A stretch of DNA of 15,887 bases, taken from the NCBI GenBank assembly GCA_020429465.1, contig JAGQLH010000022.1:1-15887 (forward strand), given 5' to 3'. Below are positions 1-7,628 of the stretch, piece by piece. Under the pieces are notes generated by a model. The model searched no databases. It was not told the DNA's origin and saw only the letters and a program-made list of their open reading frames with translations. Both the position numbers and the translations under genes were made by a program. Position 1 is the first letter of the stretch. Every line of letters begins with the position of its first letter. Source of the DNA: Candidatus Dojkabacteria bacterium. GTDB lineage: Bacteria; Patescibacteriota; Dojkabacteria; B142; WJKM01.

Positions 1-138
1 ATCATATACAAATTTGTCAGCCTCTTTCCTATTAACTCCTTTCGGAATAGTAACATGAATAGTACCGTCAGACTTGATTTTAAGTGTTAAACGCTTGGCT
101 CTACTGGAAGTTTTTACGGTATAAGAAAAATCTTGCAT
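1..138 (-). CDS. YgjP/SprT-like metallopeptidase (DUF45), N-terminal fragment
   Basis: This is a partial gene. It starts at the ATG at 138-136 and runs off the left edge after 46 codons. The visible protein begins MQDFSYTVKTSSRAKRLTLK and continues with a segment ending in IPKGVNRKEADKFV. The pattern of an Arg/Lys-rich strand, then 'SDGTIHVTIPKGV', then a helix is the usual opening of the YgjP-like (DUF45, M48-related) zinc peptidase family. The catalytic HExxH motif would lie beyond the window, so activity cannot be judged. It lies 27 nt downstream of the antiporter gene on the same strand and could be co-transcribed with it. The family call rests on the N-terminal pattern only. Confidence 0.62.
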   Translation of the reverse strand, partial: MQDFSYTVKTSSRAKRLTLKIKSDGTIHVTIPKGVNRKEADKFVYD

Positions 139-148
139 GTAGTATTGT

Positions 149-177
149 ATCAGCTTTTTTTATGTTTAAGAGCTGAT
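149..177. repeat. Inverted repeat/hairpin overlapping the antiporter stop codon
   Basis: Perfect 7-bp arms ATCAGCT (149-155) and AGCTGAT (171-177) flank a 15-nt loop that contains the antiporter stop codon (166-168). No T-run follows the hairpin on the minus strand, so it is not a canonical intrinsic terminator. It could stabilise or partly terminate the antiporter transcript before the peptidase gene. Confidence 0.4.
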
Positions 178-1884
178 GACTACATCAACATCGAATCTCT
201 TTCCTAATTGAGAAAGCTCTCGTTTTGAATATCTATCAAGTTTTCCTTCAAGTTCTGATGGTTCTGCTGTAATGATAGTTTTTAGTTTCTGTCCTGCAAT
301 AAGTTGTGGGTAGATAATATATTCTACTCCTTTGTCATAAAAATATTGAGCATCAGTATCGTTTGAAACTGTAAGGATTAATGGGGTAGTAATTCCTTGC
401 ATATGTTTGAATTCTAGAAGTTTATCGTTTGAAGATCTATCTGAAATTGTTGAAAGTATCAATCGAGCTGAATCTAAATTGAGGTGTTCATATAAATCAG
501 TATCATTCATGTCCCCATAGATTATTGAGATACCCTTTTCACTTAATCTTTCAACAGTTTTAGGATCGTGGTCAACAAGTAAAAAATTATCTGGATTTGT
601 GAGTATTTCTGAAAGTAGATCTTCTGCAAGTCTGTAAAATCCAAAAATAACGATGTGATCTTCAAGTTTTTTCTTATACGATCCTCTTTTTTGACTTTTT
701 CTGAATTCAAAAATTGATAATACAGGTTTCAACCTATCATATAACCATTGGCTATAGTAAATCATATAGCTTGAAACAGACATAGTAATTCCACCTACAA
801 GTGTTAGGATAGCGATTTCATTGGTAGTGAGATGGCCAAGATTTAACCCCAGGGCAGCGACTAATAGACTGAATTCTGATATTTGGGCTACCGTGAGACT
901 AATGAAAAAATTAGTTCGTTTGTTATACCCGAGTAATCCCATAATAATCATGACTATTAATGGATTTCCGATAAGTACGAATGCAGAGAAAACAAGTGCT
1001 GGACCAATAATACTGGAAAGAGAGTCAACTGACGTATGAAGACCTAATAGAACAAAAAAGACTGTTAGGAAAAAATCTCGTAAGGATCGAGTCCAACTCT
1101 CAATCTGCAGGCTTTCTTTACTTGAGGAAAGTGAAATTCCGGCCAATAATGCCCCAATTTCGATTGAAAATCCAAAAAATGGTGAGGATACAACTGCTGC
1201 TAGAATGAGCGCCCATGCTATGACGAGTAGAAATAATACTTCTCTATCGTGCTGTGTTTGCTCAATTAGCCATGGAAGTATATATTTTGACATAACCCAC
1301 ATAGCAATAATCAACAACGGGATTTTGATCATGAGAGAGCCAATTTGACCGATAACACTTCCTTCTGCACTCCCTGATGAACCGAATGTAACAAGTCCAA
1401 TGAGGATAAGCATAGCCGCGAGATCCTGAACAAGGAGGAATCCAATCGATATTTTCCCATGAAGAGTATTGAGTTCTCTTTTAGTGGAGAGGAGTTTTAC
1501 AATAACAATTGTACTACTGAATGTGAGTGCAATGGCTATGTATATAGCAGTAACTGATTGAAACCCCTGTACTTTTGAGAGTAAATATCCAAATAATGTG
1601 GTAAAGAGTATTTGTCCAATCCCAGTAACAAGTGCAACTCGTCCAAGTTTTTTCAAATCACCAATATTTAGCTCAAGACCTAATATAAAAAGCAGGAATG
1701 TTATTCCAATCTGTGAAAAAAGTTCAAGACTTTCAATCCCTTCATGGGGGATTAGCTCGGTGCTTCCAATTATTACTCCCGCCAGAATATACCCTAAAAG
1801 AGGTGGTTGGCGAAGTTTGTTGGCAATAAGCCCTAGTAATGAGGCGAGCGTGATAAGTATGGCTATTTCTGCAAAACCTGTCAT
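166..1884 (-). CDS. CPA2-family cation/proton antiporter with RCK (TrkA-N) domain
   Basis: This is a 572-residue membrane protein of the Kef/NapA-like CPA2 superfamily, expected to exchange K+ or Na+ for H+ across the cytoplasmic membrane. Residues 1-385 hold about a dozen hydrophobic segments. Family motifs include the GLELN block at 69-73, a TFSSTIVIVKLL helix at 121-132 and LVQDLAAM at 151-158. From about 408 a cytoplasmic Rossmann-like RCK_N domain follows. Its glycine loop reads GFYRLA (415-420) instead of GxGxxG, while the acidic end of strand 2 (VDHD, 437-440) and the GDMND segment (458-462) remain, so nucleotide gating may be altered. The C-terminal part is short and no separate RCK_C is evident. 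The ATG start at 1884 is at the natural N-terminus. It is divergent from the O-antigen ligase gene. Ion specificity cannot be read from sequence. Confidence 0.9.
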   Translation of the reverse strand: MTGFAEIAILITLASLLGLIANKLRQPPLLGYILAGVIIGSTELIPHEGIESLELFSQIGITFLLFILGLELNIGDLKKLGRVALVTGIGQILFTTLFGYLLSKVQGFQSVTAIYIAIALTFSSTIVIVKLLSTKRELNTLHGKISIGFLLVQDLAAMLILIGLVTFGSSGSAEGSVIGQIGSLMIKIPLLIIAMWVMSKYILPWLIEQTQHDREVLFLLVIAWALILAAVVSSPFFGFSIEIGALLAGISLSSSKESLQIESWTRSLRDFFLTVFFVLLGLHTSVDSLSSIIGPALVFSAFVLIGNPLIVMIIMGLLGYNKRTNFFISLTVAQISEFSLLVAALGLNLGHLTTNEIAILTLVGGITMSVSSYMIYYSQWLYDRLKPVLSIFEFRKSQKRGSYKKKLEDHIVIFGFYRLAEDLLSEILTNPDNFLLVDHDPKTVERLSEKGISIIYGDMNDTDLYEHLNLDSARLILSTISDRSSNDKLLEFKHMQGITTPLILTVSNDTDAQYFYDKGVEYIIYPQLIAGQKLKTIITAEPSELEGKLDRYSKRELSQLGKRFDVDVVISS

Positions 1885-1914
1885 TAATACCGTGATAAAT
1901 CAACTAAATCAGTC

Positions 1915-1920
1915 TATAAT
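1915..1920 (+). promoter_or_regulatory. -10 box (TATAAT) for the O-antigen ligase gene
   Basis: A perfect TATAAT lies 15 nt upstream of the first ATG (1936) and 33 nt upstream of the second (1954). No good -35 box is seen at 16-18 bp. Transcription would start near 1927, giving a very short leader or one of about 27 nt depending on the start codon used. Confidence 0.5.
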
Positions 1921-1935
1921 AGTCTATATTTCTGT

Positions 1936-3660
1936 ATGCTTGAAGTCAACGAAATGAAAAAATTTAACATTGATATCACACGTTTTCAGACAGGGATATT
2001 GGTTGGATTACTAAGTGTTACTCCCCTTCTCTTCAGTTCTTCGTATGATTTGATTTATGAGTTACCAAAAATTACGTTTGTGAAAGTACTTATTTCGTTA
2101 TTAATTATTTTGGAACTGGTACGAACTATTCAATCATTTTTAAGTACGTCTACAATTACAGTCCCAATGCCGCAAAATAAGTCGATGCGTATACTAATAT
2201 CTTGTAGCGTGATATCCCTGTTTTGGTTGAGCATTACAACCATCTTTAGTAGTAATACTATTACCAGTATCTGGGGAAATTATGATAAAAGGTTTGGTTT
2301 GGTAATGATACTTTATCTTGTTAGTTTAGCTGTATTAAGCGCTAAGATCATAAGGGCAGATGCTTCAGCTTTTTTTAAATTACTTTCATATACACTACCA
2401 ATTACAATTACAATAAATTTTGTTTTTTCGTATGGTCAACTGTTTCGTGGTTTCTTAGATCTTAATCTTACTGAAGGCCGTGCTGTAGGTACTTTTGGTC
2501 AATCGAATTTTCTTGCTGGATATATGCTTATGTGTATTCCTCTACTTCTTTTCTTTTCTTTTAGTTCAAAACGTCTCGCCTTACGACTATATTATGGATT
2601 ACTTGCGTTATTTGGAGGGATATGTGTTGTATGGGCAGGCTCCCGACTCGGTTACATTTTTCTGATTCTAGAAGTAGCAGCGACCTGTCTGTATGGGATA
2701 TTTAGATTAAAAAAGGGTGTGTTACGAATAATTCTTATTAGCTTTATTAGTATCCTTGCTGTGGTCTCATCTGTTGGGTTTATTATATATAATTCAAGAT
2801 TTAGTGAATTTGGCATTATAGATCAGACACGTAAAGAAATTTGGCATGCGTCAATTGATGCAATTATTGATAATCCGATATTTGGATATGGTTTGGATAC
2901 ACAGGGATATAGTATCCCAACGTATATGTATAAAAATGGTATTTCTACACCGGTAGCAGTAGATCGAGCCCATAATGAGTATTTAGATAGTGCACTTGTT
3001 ACTGGAATCGTGGGGGCAGGATTAGTCTTCTTTTGTATGATTGTCATGGTTTATATGTTTTGGGGACATAAACGAACTACACTTCCAGGCTATAAACATG
3101 CTGTGATTTTACCTATCGTGAGTATTCTAGTTCTCTTCCTTCTTCGGTCACTTGTACACCTTAACGGTATCGTCCATTACACACTATTTTCGATTATGAT
3201 TGGAGCAGGATTAGCACATGTAGATCCTAGAATAAAAAGAACTAGACTTATATCCTTAAAAAGTAAAATTTTAGTAATGATTATGTTTATCGGTGTACTT
3301 GGTTTTACGCTGTGGGGAGGACAGTATGCATTCTCGGAGCTGAAGGCAAATTCTTACTACAGAGAGTATTCAGCAACCCAAGATGCAGACTTTTTGCGAC
3401 TTGCAATCGAACATGATCCTTGGCAGGTTCGATATAGAATTGAATTTTTGGGAGTTCAATTAGGACGAAAGATTAAACCAGATTTTGAAACAGTTTTGCC
3501 AGAACTATTTCAAAATCAGAGCCGAAGTTATTCACAGCAGTACTATTATTCTGGGCTATATTATGAGTTTACTGGTAATGAAAAAGCTGCTTCCGAATAC
3601 TATAAGAAAGCATATGAAATTGAACCGGTAAGAGACTTATATAGATTTGAAAACGAGTAA
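1936..3660 (+). CDS. O-antigen ligase/polymerase-like membrane protein with TPR tail
   Basis: This is a 574-residue polytopic protein of the Wzy/WaaL-like family (PF04932), which transfers or polymerises lipid-linked glycans on the outer face of the membrane. About a dozen hydrophobic segments span roughly 18-460. Family signatures are visible: GTFGQSNFLAGYM (185-197), WAGSRLGY (233-240), the 'R-x-x-IW ... NPIFGYG' stretch (about 299-319) and RAHNEYL (344-350), whose His346 matches the catalytically important periplasmic His of the family. The C-terminus (about 530-565) contains one clear TPR-like helix pair, as often seen in Patescibacterial homologues. The start may instead be the ATG at 1954 (MKKFNID...), which has a better charged N-terminus; no ribosome binding site decides it. 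The glycan substrate is unknown, and no glycosyltransferase cluster is nearby. It converges with the GAF gene, with three bases between the stops. Confidence 0.85.
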   Translation: MLEVNEMKKFNIDITRFQTGILVGLLSVTPLLFSSSYDLIYELPKITFVKVLISLLIILELVRTIQSFLSTSTITVPMPQNKSMRILISCSVISLFWLSITTIFSSNTITSIWGNYDKRFGLVMILYLVSLAVLSAKIIRADASAFFKLLSYTLPITITINFVFSYGQLFRGFLDLNLTEGRAVGTFGQSNFLAGYMLMCIPLLLFFSFSSKRLALRLYYGLLALFGGICVVWAGSRLGYIFLILEVAATCLYGIFRLKKGVLRIILISFISILAVVSSVGFIIYNSRFSEFGIIDQTRKEIWHASIDAIIDNPIFGYGLDTQGYSIPTYMYKNGISTPVAVDRAHNEYLDSALVTGIVGAGLVFFCMIVMVYMFWGHKRTTLPGYKHAVILPIVSILVLFLLRSLVHLNGIVHYTLFSIMIGAGLAHVDPRIKRTRLISLKSKILVMIMFIGVLGFTLWGGQYAFSELKANSYYREYSATQDADFLRLAIEHDPWQVRYRIEFLGVQLGRKIKPDFETVLPELFQNQSRSYSQQYYYSGLYYEFTGNEKAASEYYKKAYEIEPVRDLYRFENE

Positions 3661-3663
3661 TCG

Positions 3664-4362
3664 TTAAGTAGTCAGAAGATTTGATGAACCTAAATCTTTA
3701 CATACCTTTACAAGTTCACAGATGAGTTTGTCGTTAAAAAAGTTTGCAGAGAAAGACTCAGCATCTATGATCCCTATTACTTCTCCTTCAGGTGAATATA
3801 TTGGACAACAGAATTCACTTAAGACCTTTGCGTCGCATTCGTAATATGCACCAGTGAATGTACGGACGTCTTTTACAATGACAATTTTTCCGGTAAGACC
3901 TACTGTAGTGTTGTTACTCTTAGCCGCAAATTCTTCAGTAAGTGGAAATTCTGCTCTACTGTATGCGCCTCTGTATGCTTCTTTAAGTAAAATAGGCTCT
4001 CCGTTTAAATTGGTTGTTTTCCTATATATGCCTATCCAGTCAATTTTATATTCATCTTGGATTAGGTCCAATAACTGGTTGAGCTTCCAGATACGTTCAA
4101 TTTTTTCGGTATCGTCAGATCCTTTTATTGAAAGCAATGGGCTAAGATCGTACTTCTCTTCAGCAAGGCTTCCATCTGCTGCGGAACAAGTTCCATCATT
4201 TGTGAGTTTTGGTACTTTGAAACGTAGGAGCGTATCAATCTCTTCTTTATTTAAATCAGGGGAATCCATGTGTGAAACTTTTTTGACGTAGTCGCTTAAA
4301 GTTGATTCGTCACATGGGGCTGTAAGCTCTGTAATTCCAATTCTTTTTAAGTAATCATGCAT
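3664..4362 (-). CDS. GAF-domain protein related to free-methionine-R-sulfoxide reductase
   Basis: This is a 232-residue soluble protein. Residues about 90-225 form a GAF domain closest in pattern to fRMsr (YebR/MsrC): DWIGIY (108-113), VGLTGKIV (154-161), ECDAKVLSE (175-183) and GEVIGIIDAES (193-203). Known for the family: the active site uses a Cys in the '(A/E)CDxxxxSE' motif, here Cys176, with Glu183 and Asp200 also retained. The two other cysteines used for resolution (in 'AC(V)R' and 'GVCG') are replaced here, the latter by VGLTG. It may therefore be a sensor domain, or a reductase recycled in another way. About 85 extra N-terminal residues have no recognisable domain. It lies downstream of the Crp/Fnr gene on the same strand with a promoter candidate between. 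The GAF fold is firm, the activity is not. Confidence 0.72.
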   Translation of the reverse strand: MHDYLKRIGITELTAPCDESTLSDYVKKVSHMDSPDLNKEEIDTLLRFKVPKLTNDGTCSAADGSLAEEKYDLSPLLSIKGSDDTEKIERIWKLNQLLDLIQDEYKIDWIGIYRKTTNLNGEPILLKEAYRGAYSRAEFPLTEEFAAKSNNTTVGLTGKIVIVKDVRTFTGAYYECDAKVLSEFCCPIYSPEGEVIGIIDAESFSANFFNDKLICELVKVCKDLGSSNLLTT

Positions 4363-4388
4363 ATTGAGTATGTAAGAAATTGTTTGCT

Positions 4389-4417
4389 ATTTTACTATGC
4401 TATGTCTGAATGGGCAA
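4389..4417 (-). promoter_or_regulatory. Promoter for the GAF-domain gene
   Basis: On the minus strand, TTGCCC (4417-4412), a 17-bp spacer and TAAAAT (4394-4389) resemble a housekeeping promoter. The predicted start near 4382 would give a leader of about 20 nt, matching the short leaders elsewhere in this window. Confidence 0.5.
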
Positions 4418-4425
4418 ATTTACTA

Positions 4426-5070
4426 TCAATCTAAGAGAGAATGTAGTATCGCAGTGTTCTTTAAAGTAAAAATCTTTTTATTATAACCAATATGAGACTC
4501 TTCTTTTAATTTTTCGAGCGATCTACTTGTGGTTTCTCTCGTGACACCAGCATATTTAGCGAGTTCTTCGTGTGTGAATTTTTTTGTAAATACTATAATT
4601 CCTTCTGAGTCTTTTGCAAAATATTTCGAAAGGTATAGAAGTGTTGCGATTACTTTCTGTTCTGCCGTATAGGAGATTAACTGTGTAGTTCTCGTGACAA
4701 GTTGGTCAAGTGCAGAGAGTATTCGTGGAGTAAATTCTGCAAGTAGAAATGGATTTGAATGAATAAACGAAGTAAAATCTGCTTTTGGTGCTGTGTATAT
4801 TTCTAATTCGGTCATAGCTTCAAAGTAGTGTCTATTTGGGATGTCTCCTAATGCCCATGTCATGGGAATATACACTTTTGGTCGATATATATGAATTGTA
4901 ACTTCTGTTCCATTTTTGGAGGTAGCATATTGACGAGTATATCCTGAATCAATGAAATATGTGTCTGGATCGGTATCTGAAGGGGTTAGTAAGTGAGTTC
5001 CTTTTTTGACGTGTCGTTTTGGGTATGAGTAATAGAATTCAGTTATAGTATCGAGTAAATCTTTATCCAC
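4426..5070 (-). CDS. Crp/Fnr-family transcriptional regulator
   Basis: This is a 214-residue protein. An N-terminal cyclic-nucleotide-binding-type beta barrel (about 5-115) is followed by a long dimerisation helix (about 112-137) and a Crp-type winged helix (about 140-205). The recognition helix region is FTHEELAKYAGVTRETTSRSLEKL (166-189), with the typical 'ELAKYAGVTRETTSR' pattern. The phosphate-binding cassette of true cAMP receptors (GE[LI] ... RxA) is absent, and there is no N-terminal Cys cluster for a Fnr-type Fe-S centre. The effector is therefore unknown and may not be a cyclic nucleotide. The stop codon is TGA, so UGA is not read as glycine here. It lies between the phosphotransferase and GAF genes, all on the minus strand. 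Its targets cannot be deduced. Confidence 0.88.
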   Translation of the reverse strand: MDKDLLDTITEFYYSYPKRHVKKGTHLLTPSDTDPDTYFIDSGYTRQYATSKNGTEVTIHIYRPKVYIPMTWALGDIPNRHYFEAMTELEIYTAPKADFTSFIHSNPFLLAEFTPRILSALDQLVTRTTQLISYTAEQKVIATLLYLSKYFAKDSEGIIVFTKKFTHEELAKYAGVTRETTSRSLEKLKEESHIGYNKKIFTLKNTAILHSLLD

Positions 5071-5102
5071 TATACGTATGATATAAAACGTTAATTGGTA
5101 TG

Positions 5103-5108
5103 AGTATA
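5103..5108 (-). promoter_or_regulatory. -10 box candidate for the Crp/Fnr gene
   Basis: The minus strand reads TATACT here, inside the small palindrome AGTATACT (5103-5110). A poor -35 (TTCCGA) sits 17 bp upstream. The leader would be about 26 nt. A palindrome over the -10 box could bind a regulator, but it is short. Confidence 0.35.
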
Positions 5109-5133
5109 CTATATGTAGTCGAGGTTCGGAAAT

Positions 5134-6372
5134 TTAAGGCTCAGGGGTAGGTGGGAATGAAAAACTGCTCATATATTCGGTATATTTATCAAGCAAATCA
5201 GGTGCTTTAGTATCCCCAGCATCGAGACGCTCACGTAAGAATTCCTCTATTCCAAGAGGGGATGTAAATTTTTCTGTACTATTTCCATTCTCTCTTAATC
5301 CCATTGCCAATTCATCTGCTACGTTTAGCCAGTAATTTACTTTTACCTCATATAATTTGATATCACCTGTAGATTCATTTTCGGATTTTGTATGAAAAAT
5401 ATGAGCAAGTTGAACAGCCTTTATAATTCGGAATGCAGTCAACTGGTGAAATTTCTCCAATGGTAAATCACTTTCTTCCCATTGATTATTAAACTCACTA
5501 AGAAGTGATATATAAAGTTCGTAATCATTAGTCATAGCATGATTGAGTAGTCTTGCCCAATCTTCCATTCGATTCCCCAGATGAGTTTCTCCGAAATCAA
5601 TAATTTTAGCCTCATTTTCTGTGGGGAATAAAAAATTATGAATTCCAAGATCACCATGAACTACATAGCTCCAGTCATTGTGATCAGAATCCGGCAAGAT
5701 ACTTGAGAGCAGATGATCTAGATCTTTAGAAAGATTTGGGAAATTACTTGGAATTTTTGTACTGATATTTGGTAACCAGTTTCGAAGTGCTTTTATTTCT
5801 GCTCGAGTTTGTTCAAGACCACGATTAGAAGCGCCGAAAATTCTTTTAAGTCTACTGTCTGAGGTAAGTATTTTATGTAGTTCACCCTCTGGCTTAGTGG
5901 AATGGATTTTATTAAGAGTAGTTATCATATTTTCTGCCTTTTTAATTGCAGGAGTTGTATCTTTTGCATCGTTTGGAATCCATTCCATTCCGATTAAGCT
6001 ATAAGGAGGATCTTTGTCAGTATTATCAAAATAGTAAGGTGGCATAGCTGAAGGAGGTATTACATCTCCGAGTTCACTGTAGGAATATGCGCATATTGCT
6101 CTTTGTATTGCGTGTTCTTCAAAGGCTACCTGTCTTTGAGCACCAAGTATAATTTTGTATGCTAAATCAGGTTTTCCGGTAAATTGATCAAGAGTGGGAT
6201 TTGATAGTCTAATAACACATGAATTACCTCCTCTTCTCGAAGGAATGAGCTCACTAAAAGTCCCTACTTCAAAAAGAGTACTCGGTCTAAGAATATTGGC
6301 TATAACAGGAGGTACTTCTTGTCCGTCATTCAGAAGCATAGGCTTTATAAGTGGTTGATGAGTATCAGACAT
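5134..6372 (-). CDS. APH-type phosphotransferase (aminoglycoside phosphotransferase-like kinase)
   Basis: This is a 412-residue soluble protein with the APH/choline-kinase-like fold (PF01636). A candidate ATP-binding lysine lies in DLAYKIIL (Lys73), and GMEWIP (128-133) resembles the hinge. The catalytic loop HGDLGIHNFLF (239-249) gives Asp241 and Asn246, and KIIDFGETHLGNRMEDWARL (256-275) gives the metal-binding Asp259 and the 'G-x(4)-DxA' element. These residues indicate an active small-molecule or protein kinase of the ATP-Mg type. The substrate is unknown, and nothing here points to antibiotic resistance in particular. The protein is longer than typical APH enzymes (about 260-300 residues), with extra N- and C-terminal segments of no recognised domain. 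It is divergent from the gene at 6495, with opposed promoters between them. Confidence 0.83.
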   Translation of the reverse strand: MSDTHQPLIKPMLLNDGQEVPPVIANILRPSTLFEVGTFSELIPSRRGGNSCVIRLSNPTLDQFTGKPDLAYKIILGAQRQVAFEEHAIQRAICAYSYSELGDVIPPSAMPPYYFDNTDKDPPYSLIGMEWIPNDAKDTTPAIKKAENMITTLNKIHSTKPEGELHKILTSDSRLKRIFGASNRGLEQTRAEIKALRNWLPNISTKIPSNFPNLSKDLDHLLSSILPDSDHNDWSYVVHGDLGIHNFLFPTENEAKIIDFGETHLGNRMEDWARLLNHAMTNDYELYISLLSEFNNQWEESDLPLEKFHQLTAFRIIKAVQLAHIFHTKSENESTGDIKLYEVKVNYWLNVADELAMGLRENGNSTEKFTSPLGIEEFLRERLDAGDTKAPDLLDKYTEYMSSFSFPPTPEP

Positions 6373-6402
6373 TATGGTCTGATTTATATGTAATAACTAT
6401 AT

Positions 6403-6431
6403 ATTATATCTTATAGTAATAAACACGTCTA
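6403..6431 (-). promoter_or_regulatory. Promoter for the phosphotransferase gene
   Basis: The minus strand reads TAGACG (6431-6426), a 17-bp spacer and a perfect TATAAT (6408-6403). The start near 6396 would give a leader of about 24 nt. Confidence 0.55.
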
Positions 6432-6444
6432 GTGTATAGAAAAA

Positions 6445-6474
6445 TTGTATTTAACCATATTTCTAAGTTAGAAT
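6445..6474 (+). promoter_or_regulatory. Promoter for the signal-anchored hypothetical gene
   Basis: TTGTAT (6445-6450), an 18-bp spacer and TAGAAT (6469-6474) precede the ATG at 6495 by about 20 bp. This promoter lies back-to-back with the phosphotransferase promoter in a 122-bp intergenic region. Confidence 0.48.
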
Positions 6475-6494
6475 GAAATGTTATCAATCTGCCC

Positions 6495-7529
6495 ATGAAC
6501 TGGAAACGAATAGAAACAATTGTAAAAAACCAGCACATAATCTGGTTCATTTCTCTGTTAGTAATTGCAGGGATTTTTTTCTCGTGGGTTGCATCCTATG
6601 GAGGGGTAACAAATGCAATTCATTTGGAAGAATATGACAACCTATATCTCTCTTTACTTCCAGATAGAACTGGAATGATTCCTATAAAAATAGATATGCT
6701 GGATGTTTACTCCCCTTCTAAGTTTACTTTTTCCCAAGTTGACTTTGAAACACAACAAGAAGAAGTATTTCATACAATACAATTGGATAATGAATACAAG
6801 AGTAATGAGCCATACCTAGGATGGATAGATACGCATCTTGTTCTAATTGGTGCGCTTAGTGATTATGGAATGTGTACTCCCTTACGTTCTGAAAGTGCGT
6901 TGATCTACAATACGATTACAAAATCTCTCCAGAATATTACCTGTGTGACTCGCACACAAGATGAAGATGAATTATTTGATAAGCATTTTATTGAATTATT
7001 TATCGCATATTATGACAATCCTGAAAAATTTAAAGTTTTCCCACTTGAATACTCAACTGCATACTCAGATGGAGGCTACGTACTCCAAGATATGGAGCTA
7101 GGTACTATCTATTTGCTAAGTCGCTATACTCAGCAGATAGAAGAGGATGAACAGTACTTCTTTAGAGATATTCGAAGAGATCTCAGCCCATTTGTAAATA
7201 ATCCTCGGATAAACAATCAAGGAGGTATTATTTCATTGGAAGGTCAGCAGATATATTCACCGAATGCAGATTACTACTTTGTTCAAAAGGATGTGGATTA
7301 CCTTAACTGTGGAACGATAGAGGGGTGTCAGGTAAAGCGGTATATTGATCTTTATTATGCAGATGGTCGAAAAATACGTACTATTTTCGTAGGGAAAATT
7401 GATAGCTCTCAACAAAAGTCTAATCTTGGATACATTGGGTATACTGATTTTTGGACTAATGATAATGAATTAATTATCCCTCAGGAAGTAAATGATTCTC
7501 ATACTGTACTCCGTATAGTGGTCCCGTAA
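6495..7529 (+). CDS. Hypothetical signal-anchored extracytoplasmic protein
   Basis: I do not recognise this 344-residue protein. A basic N-terminus (MNWKRIETIVKNQ) is followed by one hydrophobic helix (about 14-34, IIWFISLLVIAGIFFSWVA) and then a long polar domain with no further membrane segment, so it is probably anchored and faces outward. The domain is rich in Tyr, Asp and short beta-strand-like stretches. It has exactly four cysteines (127, 150, 272, 278), which could form two disulfides. It ends in a short hydrophobic strand (VLRIVVP). The repeated strand pattern could be a beta-propeller-like fold, but no repeat unit is clear. It lies 48-99 bp upstream of the SLH/PepSY gene, depending on that gene's start, suggesting both act at the cell surface. 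Confidence 0.75.
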   Translation: MNWKRIETIVKNQHIIWFISLLVIAGIFFSWVASYGGVTNAIHLEEYDNLYLSLLPDRTGMIPIKIDMLDVYSPSKFTFSQVDFETQQEEVFHTIQLDNEYKSNEPYLGWIDTHLVLIGALSDYGMCTPLRSESALIYNTITKSLQNITCVTRTQDEDELFDKHFIELFIAYYDNPEKFKVFPLEYSTAYSDGGYVLQDMELGTIYLLSRYTQQIEEDEQYFFRDIRRDLSPFVNNPRINNQGGIISLEGQQIYSPNADYYFVQKDVDYLNCGTIEGCQVKRYIDLYYADGRKIRTIFVGKIDSSQQKSNLGYIGYTDFWTNDNELIIPQEVNDSHTVLRIVVP

Positions 7530-7543
7530 ATAGTATGTTATGA

Positions 7544-7573
7544 TTGTTTGTGATGTACTCTCCATTATGTAAT
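7544..7573 (+). promoter_or_regulatory. Weak promoter candidate for the SLH/PepSY gene
   Basis: TTGTTT (7544-7549), an 18-bp spacer and TGTAAT (7568-7573) are a partial match to a housekeeping promoter. Transcription near 7580 would fit a start at either 7587 (almost leaderless) or 7629. Confidence 0.28.
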
Positions 7574-7628
7574 TAGAGTGTTCCTCATGCTTTGCATAGC
7601 AACTATTTTACCTCTTAATTTTGGTTTT

